Assembly: GCF_000283155.1 (NCBI RefSeq)
Contig: NW_004454195.1
Span: 7,021,897-7,085,896, forward strand
Origin: Ceratotherium simum simum
Taxonomy: Eukaryota > Chordata > Mammalia > Perissodactyla > Rhinocerotidae
Length of the DNA stretch: 64,000 bases
Reading direction: 5' to 3'
A program made the position numbers and the translations under genes. Positions 10,988-23,187 of this stretch are shown here, piece after piece (the first letter of the stretch is position 1; every line of letters starts with the position of its first letter). The notes below the pieces were generated by a model. It did not search any database, was not told the origin of the DNA, and was given only the letters and a program-made list of their open reading frames with translations.

Positions 10988-11217
10988 AGCATAAAGTGCT
11001 TATGACATAGTAGAATCCAAGAAATGGTGGTTTCACTTTGAATTGGTCAAGAATTTGCAACTTAGGAAAAGTCAAGACCAGACTTTGCAAAAAGGATCGC
11101 AGTATAATAGTTGATTAGGGTGGTCACCATAGGTTACATAATGAAATATTCAGTGAAGCTGCAGGGAATTAGAATTAACATGCCATAAACAAGGGATTCT
11201 CTACCTTGTTTTTCCCT

Positions 11218-11814
11218 TGTATTAGTTTTTATTGCTACACAACAAATCACCACAAACTTAGTGGCTTAAAATAATTCCCATCCATGAGCTCACAGTTCTA
11301 TAGGTCAGAAGTCCAGGCAGGGTGCAAAGGACTCTGATCAGTTTCTCACCAGGTTGATACCAAGGTGTTGCTCAGGCTGCATTGTCATATGGAGCTCGTG
11401 GTCTTCCTCCAATCTTTCTTGGTTATTGCAGAATTCAGTTCCTTCCGGCTATGAGTCTGAGGCCAGCTGGCTGTCGGTCAGAAGCTGCTTTCAGCTCTTA
11501 GAAGCTATTCAGAGTTCCTTGCCACAGCTCTCCATAGGCAGTTCACAACATGTATGCTTTCTTTTTTCCAGAACAGTGGGTACACTTTTCTCTGACTTCT
11601 TCCTCTGTGATCAGCCAGAGAAAAATCTCTGCTTTTCAAGGAATCACCTGATTAGCTCATGACCACCCAGATAATCTCCCTTTTGCAATATAACGTAACA
11701 TAATCATGGGAGTGATATCTCATCATGTTCAGAGGTCCCCCCCGACACTCAGTGGGAGAGGATTATACAAAGGTGAGAGTCATTGGCAATGACCTTAGAA
11801 TTCTGCCTATCACA
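11218..11814 (-). mobile_element. MLT1-type MaLR LTR, antisense
   Basis: The plus strand starts 'tgtattagtttttattgcta', continues 'acttagtggcttaaaata', and ends 'attctgcctatcaca', the inverted order of an MLT1 LTR. The flanks are tccct and tctct, a possible 5-bp duplication with one change. A 102-codon frame inside (11,354-11,662) has no known similarity. Confidence 0.82.
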
Positions 11815-11849
11815 TCTCTTCACAGTTCTTGTATGTTGAGCACAGCAAT

Positions 11850-12479
11850 GTCTCTAATTACAAACAGTGATTCATGGAGGTAGAGCATAGGAGCAGCCAT
11901 GGTATATAACACACAATCCTTAGTACCAACTAGCCTTGGATGACAAACACGGCACATACAATCCTTAGTGCCAACTAGCCTAGGATTCCTAGAACAAATA
12001 ATTTGTTTCTTTCCTTTGGAAACCCATTCCTAAGGGAAATCTTCCTGTACTTGTCGTGAGACAATTTTCCATGTGTCTTGCATTTCTGCACATCTTGCAA
12101 ACAGACTATCTTTTAAAAGATATTTGTAGAGCAAACAATCTTGGGAGATGGCGATCGTATCTTCCTCCAGAGCAAAGAGCATGTTTGCTTATTAACCTAT
12201 AAGATAAAGATAATATCTCCTTCCAAAGCAAAGGGCAGGCATGCATACTGCCTATAAAAGATTCAGATTCCTCAAGTTAAGATTCCTCTCCTAGAACACA
12301 GCTCAGTGCATATAAGTCATCCATCTGGGTCCATCTGCTTCATCCCCATGGAACATGGAGGCAAAAGGAAACTGACCAGTCTGACTACTATTATCGCTAT
12401 GATTAATAAACTATCCTTGATCTCTGACCCGGGATTCTCATGCCTTCTGCCAGCATCCACGAAACTGTGCGAGCTAGCA
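11850..12479 (+). mobile_element. Endogenous retroviral LTR, probably solo
   Basis: The 3' part has LTR layout: a likely TATA segment (gcctataaaag near 12,250), a polyadenylation-type 'gattaataaactatcc' near 12,401, and a CA-ended terminus '...gcgagctagca'. A 28-bp segment is duplicated with a 45-bp period at 11,913 and 11,958 (two mismatches). The 5' boundary is not fixed and no internal viral genes are seen. The family is not recognised. Confidence 0.55.
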
Positions 12480-13171
12480 TATTAGCTTGCAAATGGAGTA
12501 AAATCTTAGAGCTTTCATAGTCTTGACAATATTCAATGTTTTGAAAGAGAGAATATAAGGAATGGAGAGTGAAAAAAATTTTATATTGAGGAAAAAAAGG
12601 TTACTGCATTTATTTGTAAAGAATTATACATACATATTTTCCCCCTTTAAGTGATAAGCATTCTGGCAGGATGCACTTAAAAATATCTAGATTGATAGGC
12701 AAGTTGAGTGATTTAGATTTAGATGGTCTAATTTTGGTTGTTTAGGAGGAAAATTATATGAATTTTACATGAATATTTTCAATATATGTTCATTTTTCTT
12801 TTCTTCAGTATTATTGATACAGATCATATTATCTATATTTGTATAAAATAATTTTAAAACAGATTTTTCTTTAATCTCTACATATAATTGGCTTGTAATC
12901 TATAAATGTTGCAAGTCCAAATTATTTCCAATTTTTCACAAATGCAGAACACTTGTTATCACAGATCTTACTTTTAATAAAATATGCAACTTTATATATA
13001 GAAGAAACCATTCTGCTATGACCAGAGTTTACAGATTACCTGAGGTAGATAAACATTAGTTTTTCCATAGAAGTTTTTAGAAACAAATGAAAGAAATTCT
13101 TATAAAAGTTTGATTCATTGCCAAACATTTTTCCCCACCTCTATTCATTAGTTCTACTACTTAACATTGAA
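12480..13171. other. AT-rich unique sequence
   Basis: Nothing recognised apart from long A+T runs. Confidence 0.45.
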
Positions 13172-13188
13172 ACACACACACACACGCG

Positions 13189-13214
<26 letters not shown>
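13172..13214 (+). repeat. (CA)n microsatellite
   Basis: About 20 CA units, interrupted once by CGCG. Confidence 0.96.
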
Positions 13215-13219
<5 letters not shown>

Positions 13220-14130
13220 TCTTGCATAGAAAAGGAAATTTATTAAACATGGATGTCTTTTGGGAATTCACTAAAATCTCACATCCAGCCTGATATTGAC
13301 ATGTATTTAATATATCTTGCATACATTTATTTCTCATTGTCTAGCATCAGATTAATATTATCAATGACACAAGAAATACCCTGACCTCTGATCTTAAAGG
13401 TATCAGTTTCTAGAACCAGGGAGACCACGAGGACTCCCTCTATATACTCTGCCCCATATTCTTTAGTCTGCTACAATTTGTTAGCTCATCGTTTTCTAAA
13501 AATTTCCATTTCAGTTGTTGATATAGCATCAAATCCTTGATTATGTTCCATTTGGGTGTGCAATATCAACCAGTTTGAGCGTCAACTAACATTTCTATTT
13601 CAGTTGGTCCAAATTAAAATGATAAAAGCCTTTTCCACAGCAGGGATCCATGACCACTGGACTTTGCCCTCACCATAAACTGAAAATCACTAAGCTTGAT
13701 TCAAAATTAAATTAGAAGTCAAATTAAAATATTTCCTGCATACATGAACATTCAAGGGTCATAGTTTACAAAGAGTTCATTTTGCAGAAAGAGCAAGGAC
13801 TGAGTCATAATCTCTTAGATTAGAGCTTTCTATTTTATCTTGTTGCTCAGTTTTTCTTTTGAAAACTAACTGACTCCATCAGACAGCAATCATATTCACA
13901 GTTGTATCTTTTCTACATCATGGAGGCCAGGAGATATGTGTCATTCTTGCCCTTTTATTTATTTGAGAAGTCAGAGTCATAACACAAAAAAATCAGATTT
14001 AAAGGGGGTAAGAGAATGGCATGGTATATAAGCTATTCTAAAGTCTTAGCTTTGAACATTTATTATATGAATTAGGTTCTGGAGCTTAGAAAGCTAGTTT
14101 TAATTCAGTTTTGTGATGGTAAAATAATAG
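13215..14130. other. Unique sequence, nothing recognised
   Basis: No gene, repeat family or tandem structure is supported. Confidence 0.5.
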
Positions 14131-14335
14131 GTAGGTAGAGATAGATAGAGATATACATGGCCATAATTATATTTATTATAAAACTTGTTGAAATTTTGGA
14201 AAATACAGAAAAATATAAAGAAAAACATTGAAATTCTCCAATATCACACCACCTATAATAATCCCTATTAATTTTCTGGTGTAATTCTTTCTAATATTTT
14301 TTCCTAAGTATGCAAACACATACATATGTATTAGA
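14131..14335. mobile_element. Probable ancient LINE fragment after a short GATA-rich run
   Basis: After 'gtagagatagatagagat', the segment 'aaaatacagaaaaatataaa' through 'aatccctattaattttctgg' resembles a common old LINE-related relic. The family and boundaries are uncertain. Confidence 0.4.
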
Positions 14336-14399
14336 AACCAGAGGTTTGATTTTGATACTGTCTTGTATCATTTGCCTGTGACGTAAAGATTGTTAAAAG

Positions 14400-14930
14400 G
14401 TGTTCTAAGAATGTACATTTTGAATATGGCATGGTAAAGTCAGTGGGGCCACATGAAGAAAAAAGAAGGAGGCTTGGAAAGAAGTTTATTATACTCACAG
14501 GTTCCAGAGAGGTGGTCACTGTGTGCCATGCAGAGCCACAGGGGAAGCACCAGGGCGATCAGGGGGCAGAAGTCAGGAGTGAGGGGAAAGGATAGGCCAG
14601 AGCCTTTAATGGGGTTTCTATAGGAAAGGCAAGGCAGGTAGGATAAACAGCTTAGGATCTGCTAGTTTGAATAATTCTGGTGGCTTTGGGGAACAGAGGA
14701 GGTCTTTAGTTGCCTGGTACCTGGCCCTGGGTTGATTTAGGGCAGGGGAAATATTGGCTTGGTGTGTGAGAGTTTGATAAGGAAGTCGTTGGGGTACGTG
14801 AGTTTGGGATTTGTTGGTTTGTATATGAAAGATGTGCTCCCAGCCAAGCCTTTATTATCTCTAAGAATTGGCTCTTAGATTGCCCTGCGATGGGCAGTCT
14901 CTCTCTCATCAGCAAGACCACAAATGTCAG
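14400..14930 (-). mobile_element. Endogenous retroviral LTR, antisense
   Basis: The minus strand reads '...cctgtgagtataataaact' followed by a pyrimidine-rich U5-like stretch, an LTR polyadenylation region. The remainder (14,520-14,930) lacks other repeat similarity and has an LTR-like GT/GA-rich texture. No target duplication is found. The call rests mainly on the AATAAA/U5 layout. Confidence 0.5.
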
Positions 14931-15179
14931 ACATCAAGAATACAGAAAATATAGTTAATGTATTTGGCCCTGTGGTGGATGGATGCCAAAGAGACAAATA
15001 CAGAATTTAAGAAAACACAGAACAAAAATCATGGTTACTTCATGACTGCCTAGGAATATGTAATCCATCACAGGAATATCCCACAACTTACATAGTAATT
15101 CTGCTATTATTAGATGGTTATCTTTTTTATATTTGTTTGATATTTTAAATAATTCCACAATGAATGGACAGAAAACAAG

Positions 15180-15355
15180 AAGTCAAGGAAAAAAGAAAAG
15201 ATATGAATTTATGTATTTAAAATGTTATAGATAAATATATATCAGATATAATTATAAATTATGTAATGTTTAATATGTATATAATATAACCATATACAAA
15301 TCATTATAATGTTATAATTATATCATTATAATATATATAATGTGTGTGTGCTTTA
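15180..15355. repeat. AT-rich low-complexity tract
   Basis: Nearly all A and T, with many TATA and TTATAAT words and a short TG run at its right end. Confidence 0.8.
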
Positions 15356-15399
15356 GTCTACATAAGAAAATTGGAAAATTAAGTTAGATCTGTATTTAA

Positions 15400-15745
15400 C
15401 TGACTTCTAGAAATGTCTACAATATATTGACAAGTGAGAGAAGAGCATTGCAGAATAATAATGCATGTATTAAAATACCACTTCAGTACTAACAATCAGC
15501 CAACCAAATTCCTTTTATACAATATACTGCATGTATTCATTTGAACAAGGAAAAGGTGTGGAAGGGTATATAGCAGACGACTAAAATTGGTTTCCACAGA
15601 GGAATCATTGGCACAGGCAGAAGGCAGGCAAGGGAAGATAATTAATTTTGCTTTTATATTGTATCATTTTATGTATTACAACAAGAATGTATTATTGTAA
15701 TTTTAAAATATCCAATAAAGACATTTTTAAAAGAAAAAATGTTTT
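15400..15745 (+). mobile_element. Old L1M-type 3' terminus
   Basis: The sequence 'ggtgtggaagggtatatagc', a degenerate 'ggtttccacagaggaatca' segment, 'acaagaatgtattattgtaa' and an A-rich end match a common decayed L1M terminus. Confidence 0.55.
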
Positions 15746-15759
15746 ATGTACATTTCTTA

Positions 15760-16235
15760 TTCTTTCCTTTCAATAAATTCCTAGAGAGGATTTACTAAGT
15801 AAAAAAAAATTACATATACGTGCACACACGTATATACACACACATATATATAGTCTACATACATATATATATTCCATATGTACAGAGAGAGAGAGAGAAT
15901 GTTGTAATACATGCTACCACCAGCAATGTACGAAGAAAAGTTATTTCTCCATAACTTTGCCAACACTGGAGTTAACATTTTCACATTTTGAAAAGAAATT
16001 GTAAACATTTATATTTGATGCGATTTGATTTGACTTTATTAAAAATGAACTTTTTGACCATCTGTTACTCTTGTGAGTTTGAAATTAGCCTTCTCTTTTT
16101 AGAAGTTATTTTTACTGATTTGTGTGATCTTTGTATATTAATGATACCTATAATGATATTAATTAATTAATGATACTAACCATTTGTCATATGTTACAAA
16201 TACAATTCCCTTTTCGTCTTTTGACTTTTCATTTC
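15760..16235 (-). mobile_element. L1M 3' region, antisense, with embedded simple repeats
   Basis: Antisense L1 signatures include 'taccaccagcaatgtacga', 'taactttgccaacactgga', 'gatctttgtatattaatga' and 'ccatttgtcatatgttacaa'. A TA/CA/GA microsatellite (15,810-15,898) sits inside. Confidence 0.75.
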
Positions 16236-16439
16236 GCTCATGAATTTTTTATATGCAAAATGTAGGTGACATTCCTTGTGATCTGCACTCTGGTTTTTGC
16301 TGCTCCTTCCTATAGACAGAATCATTCCTGAAGATGACTTTCAGTATTTGGTATTTATAGCTGCCATAGCTACTGAAAAAGTATCCTTTTCCTTCTGAAG
16401 TTCAGAAAAAGAACCCAAAATTCCTTTAATTTTTGGTAA

Positions 16440-17640
16440 ATTTGATGCTTATTTTACTACAGTGTCACAGAAGCTCATGTTTTCAATATATATAAAACTG
16501 TCAATACCTAATGGGGAAAGGCCATACTTTTTATCCCTTTTTTCGGAAATGTCTTAAATGTTCATGCCAACTAATTATTCAAAATAAACTTTGAAGCATT
16601 TCGTTAAAAAAATCATGCTTATATTTTTATTGGAATAGTATTTCACTTGGTAAATGAATTTGGGGAAAACTGCTCCTTTATAAACCCTCACCACAGCATT
16701 TTACTCCGTTTATTAAAAATTTTTATGTCATTCAGTAAGCTTTTGTTTTAGCTACATTTTTTAAAATTTATTCCTTCCTGTGTTTTATATATTTGCTATT
16801 CTTGGGATACGATGTTTCATTAGACTTTCTAAATAGTTATTTCAGGTTGTCATGAGGTTACTAATTTTTGTGTATTTTTTTAGTCTGCCCACATAGTTGA
16901 GCTATCTTTTAATTTTATTAGCAGTTTTGTTTTCTTGAAATTCCAAGCTCTACCACCTAAAATTGTGAGAATTCTGGATTCTTCTTTCCCATAGATATTT
17001 TGATCATTATGGTTTTCTACCTCTGTATTAATGAGAACTTCCAAAATAAAGTAAAATAATGGTGATAATAGCAGGCATCCTTTGTCTCAGTTGCTGAACT
17101 CCCTGGGAGTATATCATTATTATGTAGCATATTGACCTCCAGTTTAAAATGAATTTGTAACTTTTTATAGTAAAAAAAATTTTTTAAGTCCAAGTATCAA
17201 GTTTGCTAAGATTTTTTAAAAATGAGAAATGTATATTGACTTTTAGAACCTATTGAGATGCTCATTAAGCTTTTTGTTTCCCCTTTTTGATCAATTAATT
17301 GGATATATTAACAGTTTAAAATTACTAAGACATTCTTCAATCCTTTAAATACAACTTAACTAACTTCACTTTTAGAGGATATAAGTAGAGTTATGCCTAA
17401 TTTATTTTTGTTTGTGTTTGCCTGATATATCTTTTCCCATTTTTCTATTTAAAATACACCTCAGTATTTGGTTTTAAGTATCTTTTATAAATGGAGTTTA
17501 GTTTAAAATCTAATTTGAGCATCTTTATGTAATAAATATGCATACTTCCATTCCTGGGACATTTAGTATTATTGCTAACATCATGGTTTATACACATTTT
17601 TAATTTTAAAAAACTATTTATTACTTTTCTTTTGATGTAA
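16440..17640 (-). mobile_element. Strongly decayed L1 ORF2 region, antisense
   Basis: Faint antisense ORF2 landmarks appear in order: 'aataatggtgataatagcag' with 'gcatcctttgtctcag', then 'cctattgagatgctcatt' (the region before the RT catalytic motif), then 'aattggatatattaac'. Frames are destroyed. Confidence 0.6.
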
Positions 17641-19285
17641 GCTGTCTTGTTACATTACCTCTGAATTTTTTTTTTTGTTCTATTTTTCCCTGGACATCCA
17701 GTCTATCTTAATTTTCCTAGTGGTTAATTTACAATGTTAAAATCATAGCTAAAACTCTGTTCTTCAGCGATCAGGAAGGAAACTATCTATCAGCATCCAA
17801 CTAGGCAAGATAAGAAATTCAGCACACATTTACGTCAGCCAATGATGACTTCCATAAGCATAGATTGTTGATTTTTGCTAACAATGTGTTACTTGTTTAT
17901 AAACATGAAGTATCTCTCTTTCAATAATTATTTCTGACATTTGATTCTAATTTTTTACCAATAACCTAATTTTAATTATTTTACTATTATTTGGACATGT
18001 GGTATGAGAGCCTTCATTTATACTCTTGTTCTTTGCCTGGAGATATTAGGTGTGGGCCTGTTCACTGCAATCATCTGAAAACTTGTTAAATTTTTTTTCC
18101 TTTATGTTTAAAAGATGAGGTCTTAACCTCTTTTTATAAATCTATTCACCAATGAGCCCTTGAATTGGCAGATACAAAACTTTCTTCAGCTCAAGAATGT
18201 CGTCTTCTATTAGTTCCCTGTTCAGCAGTCTTCGAGGGTTCCTGTTATACCCAAATTGGAACACCTTGATATTACGTTGGTCCAACTCATTTTCATATAT
18301 TTATCCTTTTCCTCTGAATATTGGGTGACTATCTCAAACTTTTCATTCTCCTTCCTTAATTCAATTTTATGTAGTGTATAATCTATTTGCCACTTGCATT
18401 TCAGTTTTTGAAATATCAATCATTTTTTACATTTTTAAGTACTATATCCTAATCTCACATTTTCCCTTCATGTCCGGGTTTTAAAGTAGATATCATTTCC
18501 ATTTGAAAATATAAGATGTTTAAAGTCTCTAGTTTCTTGTGGTAACTATAATTTTAGCAAGAGGCCCTCTCGTGATTTTTTTTTTCAGAGGAGCCTATTT
18601 CTTTTTGCCCACAGTTTCTTTTTTGTATCTTTCAGCCTTTGTGACAGAAAAAGCTTAGTCATGATCTGGGAAGATGCCTGCTTGCAGGAGCTTTCTGCTG
18701 ACTGAAATCACCTGTGCACTCATGTTTTGAGCAAGTTCCACCAAGTTGGGTTCCTCTGTCCTCAGTTACCTGTAGCCTGCCTTCACACCTCTACATTGCA
18801 GACCAGTGGCAGACTTTTGTTAAATTATCCTTTCATCCCAATGTGTTCTCAGAAGCCCAGTGCTCTCACAGGAAGAATAATAATTTTCAAAATTATTGAA
18901 AAATGCATGAAAATTTTTCTAGTTTTCCTGTTGAGGTAAGAATTTTTACCTACTTTTATATTTTTTGGTCAATTCTATTGGATGAAGAAGACAGGAATTT
19001 GATCTCTGTTATGATCTCACCAAAATAACATTTATTTTTGACTCCAAATGATTTTATTTTTGTGTATGGGAAATATCATCAGGTCATGTGCAACGATGAT
19101 GAAAATCATTTACTTCATTCAACCTCCCAATGGCTCACCTGGAGTAGATAGTCTTATGGCCTAACTTGCCGCATGATTTGTCAAAAAGTTTAAGGAATTA
19201 TAGTTCACTTTTACACAGTTAAACTCTCTATACACGACGAAAATATTACTGATAGGACATAATTATTTGAATCAGTATTCTTTTA
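17641..19285. other. AT-rich sequence, possibly L1/HAL1-derived in part
   Basis: A 65-codon minus-strand frame at 18,222-18,419 is rich in K, E and Q, as in a LINE ORF1 coiled coil, but I cannot align it by eye. The rest is unrecognised. Confidence 0.35.
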
Positions 19286-19287
19286 AT

Positions 19288-19455
19288 TTTCAAAGGGCTT
19301 TTACATCTTTTATCACATTTTCACAACAGTGTTGCAGCATCATCTGGTAGATAGGATAAATGAGAACCACATTTTCTGATGAGAAGTCTCTGATCCAGAT
19401 AACTTACATAAGATTTCCACTGTCAAGCAGTGACAAAGCCAGGACAGAAATGAGT
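19288..19455 (-). mobile_element. Possible MIR, antisense
   Basis: 'tttatcacattttcacaaca' and 'cagtgacaaagccaggac' recall the antisense MIR pattern, with heavy drift. Confidence 0.45.
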
Positions 19456-19759
19456 CATTTAACTGAGTATGATAAGCCTCTGAGTATTTTCTTAACTTCT
19501 AATGATTCCAAATAATATGGATAAATTCCTTTTAACTCCAAATTTATTTGCCACCATTTATTCAACTCATTCCTGCATCAGATCCCTTATCGATGGGTTT
19601 AATTTTTGATATGTTGGCCCTACAAGATAAGGTTTACAAGGTACTTAAGGTAAAAGTACCACTGAAAGAAAATACAACACGGTCTTTTTATTTCTGACGG
19701 AAATGACAAAATTGACCTTATCTTAGTGGACATTTGATATTTTGGCTGCCCAGCAACCA
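19456..19759. other. No recognised feature
   Basis: Short unique stretch. Confidence 0.45.
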
Positions 19760-20286
19760 AACTCATTATGGCAAATTAAAAATGGCAGCAAATTCCTTAA
19801 TTCTCCTCGCATCAAAAGGTGGGGCCCCTGTCCCTTCTCTTTGAATCTGGGCAGTCTCTGTGACTGCTTTGACTAATAGAAATAGCAGAAGTGACCCTGT
19901 ATTTGTTTCCAGTCCAGAGCTTTAAAAACCTGGTAGCTCCCACTTCTTGTCTTTTAGAACACCCTCTCTAGGGACTTATGTAAGTATGAATACCCTGAGA
20001 CCACCAAGCTACAGAGGCCATGTGTAGACAATCTGATCAACAGTCCCAGTCCTGAGCCCAGCTTTCCAGCCATTCCCACCAGGACACCAGACATGTGATT
20101 CTCCAGACCAGACCAGGCACCAGCTGACTACCACTGACTGACTTCAGTTGACACCACATGGAACATAAAAATCACCTAGCTAAGCTCTGCCCCCCAAATC
20201 ATCATCTAACAATAATATGATAGTTATTTTAAGCCACTAAGCTTTGGGATAATTTGTCAGGCAGCAGTAGATAACTGAAATACTCA
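19760..20286 (+). mobile_element. MLT1-type MaLR LTR
   Basis: The 3' end 'ttttaagccactaagctttg' through 'gcagcagtagataactgaaa' is the MLT1 U5 signature. Upstream 'gactgctttgactaatagaa' and 'tctggg.agtctctgtgact' fit the same LTR class. The exact subfamily was not assigned. Confidence 0.8.
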
Positions 20287-20439
20287 TCTTCCTATTTGAA
20301 GGGAGTCCCATGATGGCTGAAAGGCAGGGCTCCACTTCCCACCATGGAAAGCTGAAGGTAGAAAATACATCTTCAGGTCCTTGGTGATTGGAGTGCAGAC
20401 GTATGACCTGAATTTAGCCAATCAGGAGTTCAAGTTTAG

Positions 20440-21470
20440 CACTGCAATCAATTTTAATTACGTTAAAGACCCAAATATAAAAGTCAAAATTGAAAACGTT
20501 TAGAAGGAAATATAGGAGAACACTTTTTATGTCAGGGTAGGGAATAGTTTCTTAAACATGATTCAAAATAATGATCACAAAGGTAAATATTGAAAATTAA
20601 ACTATAATAAAATTAGCAATTTTCCCCTGTCAAATTACCATAAATAGAATAAAAGGATATGCTACAGACTGAGAAAGATATCTGCATATAACTGACAAAG
20701 GGTTAGTATCCAGACTATATAAAGAATTTTTTCAAATCAAAAAGAAAAAGACAACTCAAAAGAAAAATACTACCAAAATGAATGAACAAGTAATTAACAA
20801 AAAAAGAAACAGGAGTGAACAGTAAACATTTGAAATCATGGTAAACTTCAACAGCAAATAAGAAAATACAAATTTAAACCACAATGGGATCCCATTTCAC
20901 AGGATCACATTGGAAATATTAAAAGTCTGACAAAAATCAAGTGCTGGAAAGGATATTAGCAACCTGCTGTCTTAAACATGTGTAGTGGAAGAGAAAATTG
21001 TTATTTTTTGGAGAGGATTTGGGCAATATCTATAAAGATTAAGATGCATTTACCCTAAAACCCAAGAATTCACTCCTTGTGTATACCTTATAAAAACTCT
21101 TTCATATGTACATAAGAAAATAACAATACATTAATATCAAAAAAGTAGAAATCATTTAAATACAGATCAATAGAAAATGCATAAATAAATTGTGAGATAA
21201 TAATATAACATATTATACAACAGTGAAAATGCATGAATGAGACCTAGATGAAGGAACACAGATGATTATCATAAATATAACATCGAATGAAGAAAGCAAG
21301 TTGCAGAAAAATATGTAGAATATGATACCATCTAATAATGATTTTTTAAAAAAAGCAAAACTGAACAATGTATGCATATGAATACAGTAAATCTATTTTG
21401 AAGCAAAGAAATAATAAATAGCAAATTTCAGAGAGTTATTACATCATAGAGTAGGGAGAGCGATATTTTT
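20440..21470 (+). mobile_element. Old L1M 3' region
   Basis: It carries decayed counterparts of the L1 ORF2 end: 'gacaaagggttagtatccag', 'aaccacaatgggatcccatt', 'caagtgctggaaaggatatt' and 'gaatgagacctagatgaagg'. It then runs into the 3' UTR. No frame survives. Confidence 0.75.
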
Positions 21471-21474
21471 TTCT

Positions 21475-22735
21475 ATTAATGATCTACTAATATGGTGTAT
21501 GATGTTAATGGATTTCCTAATACTGAACGACATAGATATGCCATTATTTTCTTAATAGTATTGCTTTCTTAATGTGGTATTAGATTATGTTTGCTAATAT
21601 TTTATTTAGTATTTTTCATGAATATTCATAAGTGAGATTGGCTTATAAATATGTGTGCACTATCTTAATTAGATTTAGATACTAAGGCTTTATAAAAATT
21701 TGAAAGTTTTCCATCACTTTCTGTGAACTGGAACAAATTATGTAGCATTGAGACTATCTGAGTTTGGTAGAATTCTACTATGGAATTATCTGAGTCACAT
21801 GATTTTATATGGAGTAATCTCTTGATAATTTTATTTATTGCAGTAAATTTATCTTTCAAAGATTTCTGTCTTCTTTGAGTCCAATTTTGGTAAATTGTGT
21901 TATCCTTGAAAATTATCCATCAAGATTTTCAATTTATTGGCCTAGAAGTATGAAAGATAATCTCAATTTTTTTTTTTTTTGAGGAAGATTTGCCCTGAGC
22001 CAACATCTGTTGCCAATCTTCCTCTGCTTTCTTTTTTCTCCCCAAAGCCCCAGTACATATTGTATATCCTAGTTGAGGTCCTTCTAGATGTTCCATGTGG
22101 GACACCACCTCAGCACGGCTTAATGAGCGTTGAGTAGGTCTGCACCCAAGCTCCGAACCCATGAACCTTGGGCCACCAAAGTAGAACATGCAAACTTAAC
22201 CACTATGCCACCAGGCCAGCCCCTAATCTCAATTATTTTTAAGATTTCTTCTATTTCAATGTTTATTTCACTCTTACTATCTATTCATGTATACATACAT
22301 TCTTTCTTCCTTGTATTCTTTAAGTTAGCTGGTGATTTTTTTCTATTTATTAATTTTTTCAAGAAACAAAATTTTGATAAATTAATTAGATCTTAGGTTT
22401 ACTGTTTTTCTCTACCTCATTAATTTCTGATTTTATCTTTATTATTTGTTTTTAAATTTTTATTTAGTTTGTTGTTTTCTTAACTTTTTCAGCTGAGAAT
22501 TCAGTTAATTTATTTCCACTATTTCACTTTGACTAATAAAATTGTTTTGTTCTATGAATTTTCCTCTTATAACTTCTTTAAAGATATCTCTTAAATTCTG
22601 ATATATAATATTTTAATGATCATTACTTCTTAGAAATGCTGTAATTTCTGTTTGTATTTTCCATTTCACCCAAGAATTTAATAGGTTTCATAATTTTCAG
22701 GTTTAATCTTGGTCCTTCTGTCTCCTCTTCTCTTT
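21475..22735 (-). mobile_element. L1 ORF2 segment, antisense, split by an ERE
   Basis: Antisense RT-region landmarks flank the ERE: 'attggcttataaatatgtg', 'gaattctactatggaatt' and 'atcaagattttcaatttat' on the left; 'tttttcaagaaacaaaattt', 'cctcattaatttctgatttt' and 'gaattttcctcttataactt' on the right. The two halves join cleanly when 21,969-22,234 is removed. Confidence 0.78.
21969..22223 (-). mobile_element. ERE SINE, antisense, 11-bp target duplication
   Basis: It begins with its A-tail as a T-run and ends at 'caccaggccagcccc'. The tail 'gaggaagatttgccctgagc' and the 'ccccaaagccccagt' segment indicate an ERE with an ERE1-type middle. taatctcaatt is repeated exactly at 21,958-21,968 and 22,224-22,234. 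Confidence 0.93.
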
Positions 22736-22882
22736 TATGTATTTTGGCTGGGGGAGGCAGGGGCGGGTGGCAGGAATTGGGATATGGCTCACTCTCCAGA
22801 TAGGCTTGTGGGAGAAGCTGAACTGAAGCTTGATTGTTTTGCTGAAATTTGGCATATTTTTTCCTCCTTATAAGTAATTTGA
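22736..22882. other. Short unrecognised stretch
   Basis: G-rich at the left ('gggggaggcaggggcgggtg'), otherwise plain. Ends with the target site of the next ERE. Confidence 0.4.
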
Positions 22883-23187
22883 GGGGGCCGGCTCGGTGGT
22901 GTAGTGGTTAAGTTCACGTGCTCCGCTTCAGTGGTCCTGGGTTCGCGGGTTTGGATCCCAAACAGGGACCTACACACCGCTCATCAAGCCACGTTGTGGC
23001 AGCGTCCCACATACAAAATAGAGGAAGATTGGCACAGATGTTAGCTCAAGTACAATCTTCCTCAAGTAAAAAGAGGAAGATTGGCACAGATGTTAGCTCA
23101 AGTACAATCTTCCTCAAGTAAAAAGAGGAAGATTGGCAATAGATGTTAGCTCAGGGCCAATCTTCCTCACCAAAAAAAAAAAAAAAT
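22883..23187 (+). mobile_element. ERE SINE with a triplicated 52-bp tail unit
   Basis: The tRNA-derived head (ggggccggctcggtggtgta) leads to a tail in which 'gaggaagattggcacagatg' recurs at 23,021 and 23,073 and, diverged, at 23,125, a regular 52-bp spacing. A poly-A of about 15 closes the element. taatttga flanks it at 22,875-22,882 and 23,188-23,195. Confidence 0.93.

Larger units (their letters stand above)
10770..11010 (+). mobile_element. MIR SINE interrupted by two palindromes
   Basis: Sense MIR features are a 'cttacccctcaaaattgcag' stretch, 'aacatggggaaattaccctt', 'gattgttgtgag', and a tail 'aaagtgcttatgacatag'. Where the consensus should continue from 'gttgtgag' to the tail, the copy carries two hairpin-forming palindromes (10,922-10,947 and 10,962-10,987). 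Confidence 0.7.

Noticed and set aside
22886..22975. tRNA-like A and B box sequences
   Set aside because: They belong to the tRNA-derived head of an ERE SINE. No complete cloverleaf or discriminator structure exists. The same applies to all nine ERE copies.
23021..23176. CRISPR-like regular repeat spacing of 52 bp
   Set aside because: The repeats are contiguous tail units of an ERE, not repeat-spacer units, and the genome is mammalian.
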